Source of the DNA: Sinomicrobium weinanense
GTDB taxonomy: Bacteria > Bacteroidota > Bacteroidia > Flavobacteriales > Flavobacteriaceae
Assembly: GCF_018863395.1 (NCBI RefSeq)
Contig: NZ_JAHKRR010000006.1
Span: 62,001 to 126,000 of the forward strand
Direction: 5' to 3'
DNA length: 64,000 nt
A program made the translations under genes and the position numbers. Shown one piece after another: positions 1 to 7,868 of this stretch; positions within the stretch are counted from its first letter, which is position 1, and every line of letters starts with the position of its first letter. The notes under the pieces are model-generated. The model made no database searches. It saw only the letters and a list, made by a program, of their open reading frames with translations, and was not told where the DNA came from.

Positions 1-710
1 TCTTTTATGAAGTGGGCCTGGTCAAAATAACCTGCAGAAAGGGCCGTGGCCGTGAGGTTGTTTTCACGGGGTGCTGTAATGACATTTCGCATCCTTACGA
101 TAGCAGAAAACTGTTTGGGGGAAGTTCCCGTTACCCTCCGGAATCGTTTTTCAAAGGGATCGCGGCTTATGGGAAACCCGGCCAGCAGTTTCCTGATAGA
201 GAGCGTGCCCCGGGTATGTTCTATCTGCTTTATGGCTTTTGCAATAAGGGGGTCGGAAGGTGCCGGATGGAACAGGGTACGTAAAAAACGTTCAACAATA
301 ACGACCCTTTGCCGATGGTCCGCAGCTTCGCACAGGAGGTCTTCGATCTCATTGAGCTGTGCCCGGGGGGCAAAATGATCGAGGGAAACGATTTGCCCGA
401 ATAACTCATGGGTGGGCAATGACAAAAATGCGGGAACACCGCCCTCTTGAAATTTTACCAGGAAGGTTGCTGCATTGGCGGCATAACGTACTTGCCGTGG
501 GGACTTCCGAAGACCACTGATTACCGAAAAAGGAAGGTCGCTCCCGGTATTATCCAGGGTGTGGGATATCCGCCCCCTGAACCTGAAGGCCATAACGACC
601 GAGGTGTCCGGAAGCAGGTTGTTTTCCATACCGTCCTCGCTTTCTATGATGAGGTAAGCCTTGATAAACGGCCTGAGGAGTTTACAGGGATGATAGCTTC
701 GTAGTTTCAT
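1..710 (-). CDS. AraC-family transcriptional regulator (C-terminus cut by window edge)
   Basis: An open frame begins with ATG at 710-708 and runs without a stop off the left edge, about 236 residues. The first 140 or so residues form an uncharacterised sensor-like part (start MKLRSYHPCKLL). From about residue 150 the sequence reads as an AraC/XylS helix-turn-helix pair: LSIRKLLAGFPISRDPFEKR resembles the first recognition unit and TGTSPKQFSAIVRMRN is the classic AraC signature between the two helices, followed by AGYFDQAHFIK. It should bind DNA and regulate nearby genes; target and ligand are unknown. It lies 160 bp downstream of the serine hydrolase gene on the same strand, so it may have its own promoter. 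The missing end should be only the last 20-40 residues, so the truncation is the window edge and not a mutation. Confidence 0.85.
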   Translation of the reverse strand, partial: MKLRSYHPCKLLRPFIKAYLIIESEDGMENNLLPDTSVVMAFRFRGRISHTLDNTGSDLPFSVISGLRKSPRQVRYAANAATFLVKFQEGGVPAFLSLPTHELFGQIVSLDHFAPRAQLNEIEDLLCEAADHRQRVVIVERFLRTLFHPAPSDPLIAKAIKQIEHTRGTLSIRKLLAGFPISRDPFEKRFRRVTGTSPKQFSAIVRMRNVITAPRENNLTATALSAGYFDQAHFIK

Positions 711-870
711 GGTATCCGGATATAGCAAGTGTACCCGGTATAAAGGTACTTATTTTTATTTCGATCTCGTAGAACAATCGATAGCCCGCCCCCAAAAAAC
801 ATTCAGCATACTTACAGCAAAAAGACCAAATACGATCACCAAACACCGAATACCGATCACCGAATACCGG

Positions 871-1560
871 TCACCCCGCCAGCCGCTCCGTCAACCACCG
901 GTGAAAAGAATAAAAATTCTGAGGTGCCACGCCATGGCCTACGGGAAATTCTTCATAGGTATGTTCGATACCGAGTTTTTTTAACAGGGGAGGGGCCTGT
1001 CTTGCCCAATCCACGGGGATCACCTGGTCTGCACTGCCATGAGAGCAATAGAAACTGAGGTGGGTATGATCTTTTTCCGCATAGTTCTCCGCCAGGATAT
1101 TTTCGTTGATATAGCCGCTCAGGGCAATGATGTTCTTTACTTTTTCCGGATAGGACAGGGCCAGTGCGTAACTGAGTATAGTGCCCTGGCTGAACCCGAG
1201 CAGGGTGATGTTGTCTGTGTCGAGGTCATAGGCCGTAATGGCCTCGTCGATAAACGCCGCTATTTTCTCCCGCGAGGCAATAGCCTGTTCGTCGTCCGAC
1301 CATTTGTTGTTGCCCGAATCGGTCCCGGGCTGGGCTGAAGAGTCGAAATGAATGGCATACCAGGCGTAGCCATAGGGAGGCAGGGAATAAGGTGCCTGTA
1401 CGGAAATAATGCAAAGTTCTCCCGGCAGTTCGGAAGCGAAGGAAAACAGGTCTTCTTCATTGCTCCCGTACCCGTGGAACATAAACAGGGCCGGTGTTTT
1501 TTTCCCGGATGTTTCCGATGGGCGTATGATATGGTGTAGTGAAAGCTCCTTTGTTTGCAT
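871..1560 (-). CDS. Alpha/beta hydrolase, phospholipase/carboxylesterase family
   Basis: A 229-residue cytoplasmic serine hydrolase of the Abhydrolase_2 (carboxylesterase/lysophospholipase-like) family, of normal family length. Visible active-site pieces are the oxyanion-loop segment HGYGSNEED near residue 30, the nucleophile elbow GFSQG with Ser124, the acid in GSADQVIP (Asp178) and the base in VGHGVAP (His209). It should hydrolyse a carboxylic ester or acyl-lipid; the natural substrate cannot be told. No signal peptide is present. The start is the first ATG and gives the expected N-terminus. It is the last gene of a same-strand group with the small membrane protein gene (71 bp upstream), the dihydroorotase-like gene and the BatA-like gene. 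Confidence 0.88.
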   Translation of the reverse strand: MQTKELSLHHIIRPSETSGKKTPALFMFHGYGSNEEDLFSFASELPGELCIISVQAPYSLPPYGYAWYAIHFDSSAQPGTDSGNNKWSDDEQAIASREKIAAFIDEAITAYDLDTDNITLLGFSQGTILSYALALSYPEKVKNIIALSGYINENILAENYAEKDHTHLSFYCSHGSADQVIPVDWARQAPPLLKKLGIEHTYEEFPVGHGVAPQNFYSFHRWLTERLAG

Positions 1561-1631
1561 TGTCTGTGTTTTATTTTGAAGGACAGAACCGGAAATCCAG
1601 CCTCGCCAATCAAACTTCTAATATCTCAAAT

Positions 1632-1958
1632 CTATGAAATAAAGCTGAACCATTGCTGAAAGTATTTCCCCAGCAGGGGAACCGTTTGCTTTTTGCCGGC
1701 CAGTGCCCCTGTAAAACCGTAAAGCAATAATATCATAAAGAAGATGTAAAAACCGAAAGTAGCGTAAAGGCTGTTAGCAAAGCTGACGAGAAATGCAAGG
1801 GCAAAAAAGGCGACCCATAACCCGAAAGCCTGCCGGATATGAAACCGGGCAAACTCGTTTTTGGGCTCTGAGTTCATGGACAGGGCAATGAGGGTGCCCA
1901 CGATGGTGATATAGCTTACAATGGCGGCGGTCTTGCCTTGTTTTATGGTGTCGTTCAT
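1632..1958 (-). CDS. Small DUF4870/Tic20-like membrane protein
   Basis: A 108-residue integral membrane protein with three probable membrane segments, about residues 13-29, 46-64 and 67-88. The motif EFARFHIRQAFGL just before the second segment is the hallmark of the DUF4870/Tic20-like family of short bacterial membrane proteins. No biochemical function is established for the family, and none can be assigned here. It lies 46 bp downstream of the dihydroorotase-like gene and 71 bp upstream of the hydrolase gene, all on the minus strand, so it is probably cotranscribed with them. Confidence 0.75.
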   Translation of the reverse strand: MNDTIKQGKTAAIVSYITIVGTLIALSMNSEPKNEFARFHIRQAFGLWVAFFALAFLVSFANSLYATFGFYIFFMILLLYGFTGALAGKKQTVPLLGKYFQQWFSFIS

Positions 1959-2004
1959 CTATTGTCTTTTCTTCTTTCTCGTGGAGACATACGGCCGTAC
2001 ATCT

Positions 2005-3261
2005 TTAACGAGATATTATCGATTTTCCATTAGCAATAATCCCGTAGCCCCGTCCTTTTAATTTTGTGCCGATATAGGCGCTGTTTTTGGATAGGGACAA
2101 GATATTCGCTTCATCGAAAGTGTATTCTTCATCCGGGTTAAAGAGTGAGAGGTCTGCCTTTTGGCCTACCTGTATATCGTTTTCTTCGATACCGAAACGT
2201 TCCCTTCCCCTGCAAAGCAGGGATATTGCGGTTTCTGTTCCCAGAATGGTTTGCAGTGCACCAAAAGCGCTTTCCAGGCCTATGCTGCCATACATGGCAT
2301 GGTCGAACTCCACATTCTTGTGTTCGATATCTATGGGATTGTGGTCTGAAGTTACAAAATCTATAATCCCTTCCTTTAGGCCTTCAATCAGGGCATTGGC
2401 ATCATCCTGGCTGCGCAATGGCGGCAACAGCTTAAAGTTGGTGTTGAACTCCTGTAATGTCTCGTCCGTAAACAAGAGATTGGGAATGGCCGCGCTACAA
2501 CTTACATCCAGGCCTTTTTCTTTGGCTTCCCGGATGAGTTGCACCGATTTTGCCGTGGAAATGGTAGGAATGTGAAGTTTGCCCCCGGTATATTCCAGGA
2601 TAAAAAGGTCCCTGGCGATGTGCAGTTCTTCGGCCAGGGCAGGGATGCCCTTGAGACCGAGCCTGGTGGATGTAGCTCCTTCGTTCATCACGCCTTTTCC
2701 CGATATTTTATTTTCATTCGGAAAGGAGAGGACCAGTCCGCCGAAATTACGGGTATATTGCAGGGCGATCTTCAGTAGATTGGGGTTGCTTATAGATTTT
2801 TTATAGTCGCCAAAAGCCACAGCCCCGGCATTTTTCATGTCGAACAGTTCTGCCAGGTCAATGCTTTCGCTCTTTGCGGTCAGGGCCCCGATGGGGTAGA
2901 GTGCCGTTGCGTGTTTTTGCGCTTTGGCCTTGAGGAAGGCAATATCGGCATTGGTATCTGCTACGGGAAAGGTGTTCGGGTTAGTCACAACTGCGGTAAA
3001 CCCACTTATGGCTGCCGTCTTCAGGCCGTTGTCTATCGTTTCCCTCTCTTCATAGCCGGGTTCGCCCAGGCTTACGCTGCTGTCTATCCATCCGGGGGAT
3101 ACGTGCAGGTTCTCCCGCTGAATGACTTCCGTATCTTCAGTAGGGGTTATGGTCTCTGAAATTTCGGAAATAGTACCGTCATGGATAAGGATGTCGAGCG
3201 ATCTGTTGTGGTATTCGCTCTTCGGGTGGATGACCTTGGCAGATTTTAAAAGAATGTTCAT
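2005..3261 (-). CDS. Dihydroorotase-like protein lacking the metal-binding residues
   Basis: 418 residues that align along their whole length with long-type dihydroorotases (pyrimidine synthesis, carbamoyl-aspartate cyclisation): a typical N-terminal strand region, the block GLKGIPALAEELHIARDL, STAKSVQLIREAKEKGLDV, the LLPPLRSQDD segment and the C-terminal TSDHNP and GSIGLESAFGAL blocks. The catalytic positions are nevertheless changed. The usual DxHxHxREPG reads DSSVSLGEPG (Ser62 and Ser64 for the two histidines, Gly66 for the substrate arginine), the HxxH before ST reads HIPT, and the TPHHL-type block reads AAIPNLL. Only the Asp of SDHNP remains. It is therefore probably a structural or regulatory pseudo-enzyme, as known for non-catalytic PyrC-like partners of aspartate transcarbamoylase, and a second active PyrC should exist elsewhere. 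The ATG overlaps the BatA-like stop by 4 nt (ATGA), implying translational coupling. Confidence 0.82.
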   Translation of the reverse strand: MNILLKSAKVIHPKSEYHNRSLDILIHDGTISEISETITPTEDTEVIQRENLHVSPGWIDSSVSLGEPGYEERETIDNGLKTAAISGFTAVVTNPNTFPVADTNADIAFLKAKAQKHATALYPIGALTAKSESIDLAELFDMKNAGAVAFGDYKKSISNPNLLKIALQYTRNFGGLVLSFPNENKISGKGVMNEGATSTRLGLKGIPALAEELHIARDLFILEYTGGKLHIPTISTAKSVQLIREAKEKGLDVSCSAAIPNLLFTDETLQEFNTNFKLLPPLRSQDDANALIEGLKEGIIDFVTSDHNPIDIEHKNVEFDHAMYGSIGLESAFGALQTILGTETAISLLCRGRERFGIEENDIQVGQKADLSLFNPDEEYTFDEANILSLSKNSAYIGTKLKGRGYGIIANGKSIISR

Positions 3262-5282
3262 TTAAAATATTTTAGAAGCAGTATTTCTATCACCAGGAAT
3301 ACGATGGCAAAAATAACAAACCATTTCCAAAGCTCACGGATACTACCGGTATTTTTTATCTCTTCCAGTGCGTTTCCGACCGAATTGTAAACGGAAGCCC
3401 CGGCAGATGTAAACGAGGGATAACGGAATATACTTTCGCGCCTGTCGTAATTAAAGCTGATATGCTGCAATGTGCTGTCGGCATCTTTGACTTGATAAGT
3501 GCCATCTTTAGCCGGGACCTCCCCGGTAGAGATCCGTATCTTGTCCGGGTAACTTCTTTGCAGGGGGATAAGAGTTTCCCCATCCTTTTCCAGGGAGACG
3601 ATGGCATCCCGGGAAAACCCGGTTTGTTTCCTGATATCAATATTGTTGTCCCTCCCGATGAGGTAATAAAGCCCGGGAGTTTGCAATGACGATTTTCCAA
3701 TGTTGTACAGGGTAGGGACAATAAGAGGGGAATTTTTGAAGTCCGAATTGTCCAAATCTAAAGCAGCCGTAAAAAAGTATGTGCGATCCTTTTGGGCAAG
3801 GAAAGGGCTGTTGTCTTCAAAAGCGAGGATGGTGGTTGCATCCGTTATAAGTTCATACGATATTTCTGCCTCGGGATATTGGAAGTTGGTAAGTTGTTTT
3901 TTTCCTTTGTTAAACACATCTTTGTAAAGGGGATGAGAGAAGCGGATGTCGGTGATCTTTTTCCGGTTTGTGGCCGTGGTGTCCGTTCGATCCTGCCCGG
4001 CTGTTGTTACAGGCACGGAATTGGTGTTTTTGTAGGAAAAAACACTACTATAAGTTTTGTTTATACTGCCTATATTTAATATATTAAATAATTGATTATG
4101 AGGATTTTTATCTATTCTACCTGAAGGTATAATTAAAATGTGTTTTCCGTTGTGATAAAATGCTTCTAATGCGGATAAAAGTGGCCCGGAGATGCTGTTT
4201 AAGCCATTCAGGACGATCAGATCCTGCTTGGGAATGAGGCTGTAATCGAGCTGGTCGTGGTCTGCTGAGGTGAGGTGGAATTCTGCTTCGGTAAATATCT
4301 TTTTCAGGAAGTCATCGTCTGCCTGATTGATGGCGAGAATGCTGGATTTTTCTCCGGGGTTGAGGTTAAAATAAAGGGTGTTGTCATACCACAATCCGTC
4401 GTCTTCGACGATCACTTTTCCCTCCATAGACCCATTCCCTTCGATACGGAACACAGCTTCCGATTTGTCCGAATTGTCAAAACCTGCCGTGGTTTTGGCG
4501 ATCAGGTTTTTTCCGTCGTAAAGCGATACCGGAAGGGTGAGATCGGTGCTGTCGTTCTTGGAAAGGAGTACCGTGAGTTGAGTGGAAGCAGTCATTTGAT
4601 CGGGGATATATATGCTGTCAACTGATACGTTCCGGGTGCTCTGCGGAGAGAGTTGCACCAGGTTGTAACGGACCAGGGAATCGCCGTCCGGTAACCCTTC
4701 GGTTTCGCTCAGGGACCACCCCTGGAAATCGGAGATAAGGACGAAATTTTTACGGGTGGTAGTATCCCCGTTAAACATGTTCCTGCCACGCAGGAGTATG
4801 GATTGGGGCGCCGGACTGTTGGAGGTGTAGTCCAGTTGCAGTAGTTCCTGTTTGATGTCAGGGATGGTTACGTCCCGAAAGGAGGCATCATTGGTGAAGA
4901 GGGATACCTTGCCTTCGCTGTCATGGGCAAGGATGTCCCGGACGGCCTGTGACAACAGTTCTCCCCTGGTGCCGCTGGCCTGCATGCTAAAAGAATTGTC
5001 CAGGTAGATCACAGTTTCCTGAGGTTTGCCGGAATCCTCATTTTCACGGAAGTAAGGCTGTGCAAAAGCCAGAACCAGGCAGGTGAGCAGGAGCAACCTG
5101 CTGGCCAGTACCAACCATTTTTTTACCTGAGAACTCTTGCGGGTCCTTAGCTGTATAGCTTTCAGGAATTTCACATTGGTAAAAGAGGTCTTACGGAACT
5201 TTCTGAGCTGGAACAGGTGTACCAGTATGGGAATAAGGAGTAAAAATAATGCCCAGAATATCTCAGGATGTTTAAAATGCAT
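3258..5282 (-). CDS. BatA-type membrane protein with vWA-like domain
   Basis: 674 residues from the ATG at 5282. This start gives MHFKHPEIFWALFLLLIPIL, the standard opening of the aerotolerance-regulator (BatA N-terminal) domain; the reading frame extends further upstream only with an unlikely TTG. Two membrane segments lie at about 8-24 and 57-76, followed by a von Willebrand A-like domain with an intact metal-site motif DNSFS (residues 95-99), a long periplasmic or cytoplasmic beta-rich middle part, and a final membrane helix just before the C-terminus. Family members are widespread in Bacteroidota, usually ahead of a dihydroorotase-like gene as here, and their molecular role is unknown. 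It is the first gene of the minus-strand group and is translationally coupled to the next by an ATGA overlap. Confidence 0.83.
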   Translation of the reverse strand: MHFKHPEIFWALFLLLIPILVHLFQLRKFRKTSFTNVKFLKAIQLRTRKSSQVKKWLVLASRLLLLTCLVLAFAQPYFRENEDSGKPQETVIYLDNSFSMQASGTRGELLSQAVRDILAHDSEGKVSLFTNDASFRDVTIPDIKQELLQLDYTSNSPAPQSILLRGRNMFNGDTTTRKNFVLISDFQGWSLSETEGLPDGDSLVRYNLVQLSPQSTRNVSVDSIYIPDQMTASTQLTVLLSKNDSTDLTLPVSLYDGKNLIAKTTAGFDNSDKSEAVFRIEGNGSMEGKVIVEDDGLWYDNTLYFNLNPGEKSSILAINQADDDFLKKIFTEAEFHLTSADHDQLDYSLIPKQDLIVLNGLNSISGPLLSALEAFYHNGKHILIIPSGRIDKNPHNQLFNILNIGSINKTYSSVFSYKNTNSVPVTTAGQDRTDTTATNRKKITDIRFSHPLYKDVFNKGKKQLTNFQYPEAEISYELITDATTILAFEDNSPFLAQKDRTYFFTAALDLDNSDFKNSPLIVPTLYNIGKSSLQTPGLYYLIGRDNNIDIRKQTGFSRDAIVSLEKDGETLIPLQRSYPDKIRISTGEVPAKDGTYQVKDADSTLQHISFNYDRRESIFRYPSFTSAGASVYNSVGNALEEIKNTGSIRELWKWFVIFAIVFLVIEILLLKYFK

Positions 5283-5427
5283 GACTTGGGTTTTGTTGCC
5301 CAAAAATACATTAAATTTTTGCCGGAGGTTTTTGCCCGGAAGAAACTTACCCAAAAAATATTAACGATCGCTGCTCATGGCCGGTCTGTTTCTCCGGCTG
5401 GCTGTGACGGGTAAAATCCGGGGGTGA

Positions 5428-5772
5428 TTAATCCAGTTTTTTCGACATGTGGAATCCGAGGAAAAGGCCTAATCCGCCCATGATAAGGATACATGCCGGA
5501 TAGGCAACTTCACTTTTCATACCGTAGAGTTCAACCAGATTTCCGGCAAAAAGGCCCAGGCCGATGCCTATGAGGAGCAGGGAGAGGTTCAGGATAAGAA
5601 TCTTCCACACCGGTGCGGTCTTTTGGTTTTTGCTGAAAAAAATGTCGGCATCCGCGCCTTTTTCAATAAGGGCCATACGTTCCCTGTTCCGGGTGGTGTA
5701 GTACAGGTAAAAGATCCCGAAGATCGTTCCGAAGACCACCAGGGGTATCAATACAGGTATTAAGCTTTTCAT
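5428..5772 (-). CDS. DUF6249 membrane protein
   Basis: A 114-residue membrane protein with one N-terminal helix (about residues 5-25), a short charged loop with RERMALIEKGAD, which is the recognisable DUF6249 signature, and two further helices (about 57-78 and 88-106). Function is unknown. The gene is divergent from the ECF sigma factor gene, and the 132-bp shared spacer carries ECF-type promoter elements pointing both ways (see 5816-5842 and 5867-5892). It is therefore a likely direct target of that sigma factor and part of its envelope or stress response. The start is the only ATG giving a full first membrane segment. Confidence 0.8.
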   Translation of the reverse strand: MKSLIPVLIPLVVFGTIFGIFYLYYTTRNRERMALIEKGADADIFFSKNQKTAPVWKILILNLSLLLIGIGLGLFAGNLVELYGMKSEVAYPACILIMGGLGLFLGFHMSKKLD

Positions 5773-5815
5773 GTTCGTTTTTTTTGATGTGTTAAACGAT
5801 TTGTTTTTCCTTTAT

Positions 5816-5842
5816 GACGGAGCAAAACCTTTTACGGTTACA
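5816..5842 (-). promoter_or_regulatory. Predicted ECF-sigma promoter for the DUF6249 gene
   Basis: On the minus strand TGTAAC (5842-5837) is followed after 17 bp by CGTC (5819-5816), a layout typical of ECF sigma promoters (-35 TGTAAC-like, -10 CGTC). The first ten bases, TGTAACCGTA, are an exact inverted copy of those at 5867-5876. The ATG of the DUF6249 gene would lie about 37 nt downstream of the predicted start site. Promoter activity is inferred from the pattern only. Confidence 0.6.
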
Positions 5843-5866
5843 AAAAGCAAAGTTTTTTTTAATTTC

Positions 5867-5892
5867 TGTAACCGTACGGCGATTTTGTCGTC
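5867..5892 (+). promoter_or_regulatory. Predicted ECF-sigma autoregulatory promoter
   Basis: TGTAAC (5867-5872) is followed after 16 bp by CGTC (5889-5892), matching ECF sigma promoter architecture, and mirrors the element at 5816-5842 with the shared decamer TGTAACCGTA. The sigma factor ATG is at 5905, so the transcript would have a leader of only about six nucleotides, which is the weak point of the prediction. Autoregulation by the downstream sigma factor is inferred. Confidence 0.6.
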
Positions 5893-5904
5893 CAATAAGA
5901 TGAT

Positions 5905-6465
5905 ATGACCAGCCGTAAAGACGATTACTATATCCGAAAGGTGATCGGGGGAGATGCAAGCGCCTTTGCTCCCCTGGTGGAAAGATATAAAGATATGGTC
6001 TTTACCCTGGCCGTAAAGATGTTGCGGGACAGGGAAGAGGCGGAAGAAGTGGCACAGGATGTTTTTGTGACTTGTTATTGCTCCCTGTCGACATTTAAAG
6101 GAAGATCGAAGTTTTCCACCTGGTTGTACAAGATCGTGTACCACAGGTGTCTGGATGTCCTCAGGGGAAAAAAGAAATATGTGGTTTCCGATGATATTGA
6201 TGCGGTGATAGAAGTAGAAGAAAAGGAACTGAACGCCTTGCAGCAAATCGTGGAGAACGACAGGAATGAAGCTATCCGGAAGGCCGTCCGCTTACTTCCG
6301 GAAGAAGACCAGGTCTTGATCTGGATGTATTATTTTGATGAATTGACGGTGAAAGAAATTGCAAAAGTGGTACATTTGAGTGAGGCTAACGTAAAAGTAA
6401 AACTATTCCGGAGCAGGAAGTTCCTGTACCGGCTACTGCAAAATAACAGTATAATCCGCGAATGA
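5905..6465 (+). CDS. ECF-type RNA polymerase sigma factor
   Basis: A 186-residue sigma-70-family factor of ECF size, with only regions 2 and 4. Region 2 spans about residues 20-88 (FAPLVERYKDMVFTLAVKML, then EEAEEVAQDVF and the WLYKIVYHRCLDVLR promoter-melting/-10 segment). Region 4 spans about 120-176 with the helix-turn-helix LTVKEIAKVVHLSEANVKVK, which should read the -35 element. It directs core RNA polymerase to a small regulon; the twin TGTAAC/CGTC elements around its own start suggest self-activation and control of the divergent DUF6249 gene. The next gene overlaps its stop by 4 nt (ATGA) and encodes a small membrane protein, the usual position of a cognate anti-sigma factor. Confidence 0.93.
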   Translation: MTSRKDDYYIRKVIGGDASAFAPLVERYKDMVFTLAVKMLRDREEAEEVAQDVFVTCYCSLSTFKGRSKFSTWLYKIVYHRCLDVLRGKKKYVVSDDIDAVIEVEEKELNALQQIVENDRNEAIRKAVRLLPEEDQVLIWMYYFDELTVKEIAKVVHLSEANVKVKLFRSRKFLYRLLQNNSIIRE

Positions 6466-6839
6466 TGATATACCAGGACCCACATCGGGAAGAGCAGATC
6501 AGAAAAGCGATAAAAGCAGGCGGAGGGGAAAAGCCGTCTCCCGATTTTGTGCGTGATGTCATGCAACAGGTAGCGAAGGAACAAGAACTGAAAGAAGTAT
6601 ATAAGCCCTTAATATCCCGTACAGCCTGGGGTGTTATTTCGGTAATGGTGGCCTGTGTGATCTCCCTGTCCCTTTTTGCTCCGGAAAAGTCGTGGACCCT
6701 GGACCTGTCGTTTTTGTCCTTTTTAAAAACATCCACTTCCCCGTTCCTCTGGTACTGTATTGGAATAATATCGCTCCTGGTACTGGTACAGGTCCCCCTG
6801 CTGAAAATCTATCACAGCAGGAGCATAAGCCGAATATAG
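6462..6839 (+). CDS. Small membrane protein, putative anti-sigma factor
   Basis: 125 residues: a charged, helical N-terminal part of about 48 residues containing PSPDFVRDVMQQV, a pattern common in short anti-sigma-like proteins of Bacteroidota, then two membrane helices (about 52-71 and 95-117) and a short basic tail. It is translationally coupled to the sigma gene through an ATGA overlap at 6462-6465. The role as membrane-bound inhibitor of the sigma factor rests on position and topology only; no zinc-binding anti-sigma motif (HxxxCxxC) is present. Confidence 0.65.
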   Translation: MMIYQDPHREEQIRKAIKAGGGEKPSPDFVRDVMQQVAKEQELKEVYKPLISRTAWGVISVMVACVISLSLFAPEKSWTLDLSFLSFLKTSTSPFLWYCIGIISLLVLVQVPLLKIYHSRSISRI

Positions 6840-6967
6840 GTATTTTGTGATCGATAAAATATTGATAAAATTGCTGGTTTTATGAGGTTTAATGGAGTAT
6901 CAGTGAAGATGTAAATATTATTTCCCTGCCGGTTTTAAAAGCCAAAAAAACGAAAAGATAGCTAAAA

Positions 6968-7139
6968 AACTCCTCTGCTTCGATAGACTCAGCACAGGCT
7001 CTTCAGATGAAGGGAGGTGAGCGGACTTTAGTCCGGTCGGAGAGCCTGTACCGAGATATCGGGAGTTTGAAAGCCCAAGCCATGGGAAAAACACAAATGT
7101 TTGGAAATAAACCCAAGGCATGGATCTTGTCAAACTCCC
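6968..7139. repeat. Intergenic region of nested inverted repeats
   Basis: The 355-bp space between the converging genes ending at 6839 and 7195 holds no credible gene but several inverted pairs: acaggctct (6994-7002) with agagcctgt (7041-7049), a small hairpin cggac-ttta-gtccg (7022-7035), and gggagtttga (7061-7070) with tcaaactccc (7130-7139). The left end (tgcttcgatagactcagcac, about 6975-6994) resembles the insert found in the palindromic elements at 12680 and 27848. It looks like a degraded, fold-back intergenic repeat. Confidence 0.5.
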
Positions 7140-7140
7140 C

Positions 7141-7187
7141 GTTCCGCAAGCGGAACACCCCTCTTCGTCTGAAGAGGGGTGCTTTTT
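7141..7187. terminator. Double hairpin terminator between converging genes
   Basis: First hairpin gttccgc-aa-gcggaac at 7141-7156. Second, stronger hairpin: cacccctcttc (7156-7166), loop gtct, gaagaggggtg (7171-7181), followed by ctttttaag. The plus-strand U-tract fits an intrinsic terminator for the sigma/anti-sigma transcript. It lies 8 bp from the stop of the opposing DUF4199 gene and may stop transcription from both sides. Confidence 0.75.
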
Positions 7188-7194
7188 AAGGAAA

Positions 7195-7695
7195 TTATGA
7201 TCCCTCCGGTTCAATTTTTGCCTTTTTCCGTACAAAAAGAGCCACAACGGCCGAGGTGATCACCCCTGCCACCAGCCCGAATATGGCCGATTGCAGGATA
7301 TAAGACCCCAGGGAAAAATATTTCCCGGCGATCTCCTGTGTCATCTTTCCTGTTTCCACGGTGTATTCCTGCATGTTTGGAAAATAGCCCGGGGTTATGT
7401 AAGTGTGTGTGATGTAAGATGTTATGGGGGATAGGATTGTTATAATTAGGGTAATAACGAGCCCGGAAATAAACCCCTGTTTCCAGGACATCACCCCGTT
7501 ATAATAATTCTTCCGCTTGTCCAGTAGTCCTGCAACAAATACAGCTACGGCCAGTATACCGAAAAAGTTGGTATAGGTAGCGTGCTTTTCGATATTTTCG
7601 TCGTGCAGGCCCATAGATCTTTCCAGGATCATCCATATCAGCCCGATAACGGCAAACAGGATACCCCATTTGATCTCGATACCTCTTTTTTTCAT
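7195..7695 (-). CDS. DUF4199 membrane protein
   Basis: A 166-residue membrane protein with four predicted helices (about residues 9-26, 40-60, 72-95 and 130-153) and the DUF4199 pattern, with WKQGFISGLVITLIITILS in the third helix and a hydrophilic stretch with QEYTVETGKMTQE before the last. Function is unknown; the family is common in Bacteroidota. It is downstream of secA on the same strand but separated by a perfect 18-bp inverted repeat with T-tract, so it is probably transcribed separately or at reduced level. Confidence 0.82.
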   Translation of the reverse strand: MKKRGIEIKWGILFAVIGLIWMILERSMGLHDENIEKHATYTNFFGILAVAVFVAGLLDKRKNYYNGVMSWKQGFISGLVITLIITILSPITSYITHTYITPGYFPNMQEYTVETGKMTQEIAGKYFSLGSYILQSAIFGLVAGVITSAVVALFVRKKAKIEPEGS

Positions 7696-7743
7696 AGCTT
7701 TAAAATTTAAGTGGTTGGCTATGATAAAGATACGAAAAAAAAT

Positions 7744-7838
7744 AGGCTGCCCTCTAAAAAGCTCTGTAACCTGTTATTCCCTGCTCCGATACATCGGGGT
7801 TCAGGTTGACGCAAAGATCACTTTTTAGAGGGCAGCCT
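7744..7838 (-). terminator. Long-stem terminator after secA
   Basis: Perfect 18-bp inverted repeat: aggctgccctctaaaaag at 7744-7761 and its complement at 7821-7838. The 59-nt loop contains its own small hairpin (ccgatacatcgg). Read on the minus strand the second arm is followed by a run of eight T residues, so it works as an intrinsic terminator 30 bp after the secA stop. Confidence 0.8.
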
Positions 7839-7868
7839 GTGTTGTAGACAGGTTGTCGTGAGGGGCTA

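Noticed and set aside
7767-7790. Another TGTAAC...CG ECF-like promoter
   Set aside because: The match lies inside the loop of the secA terminator, the -10 part is CGAT and no gene follows on that strand.
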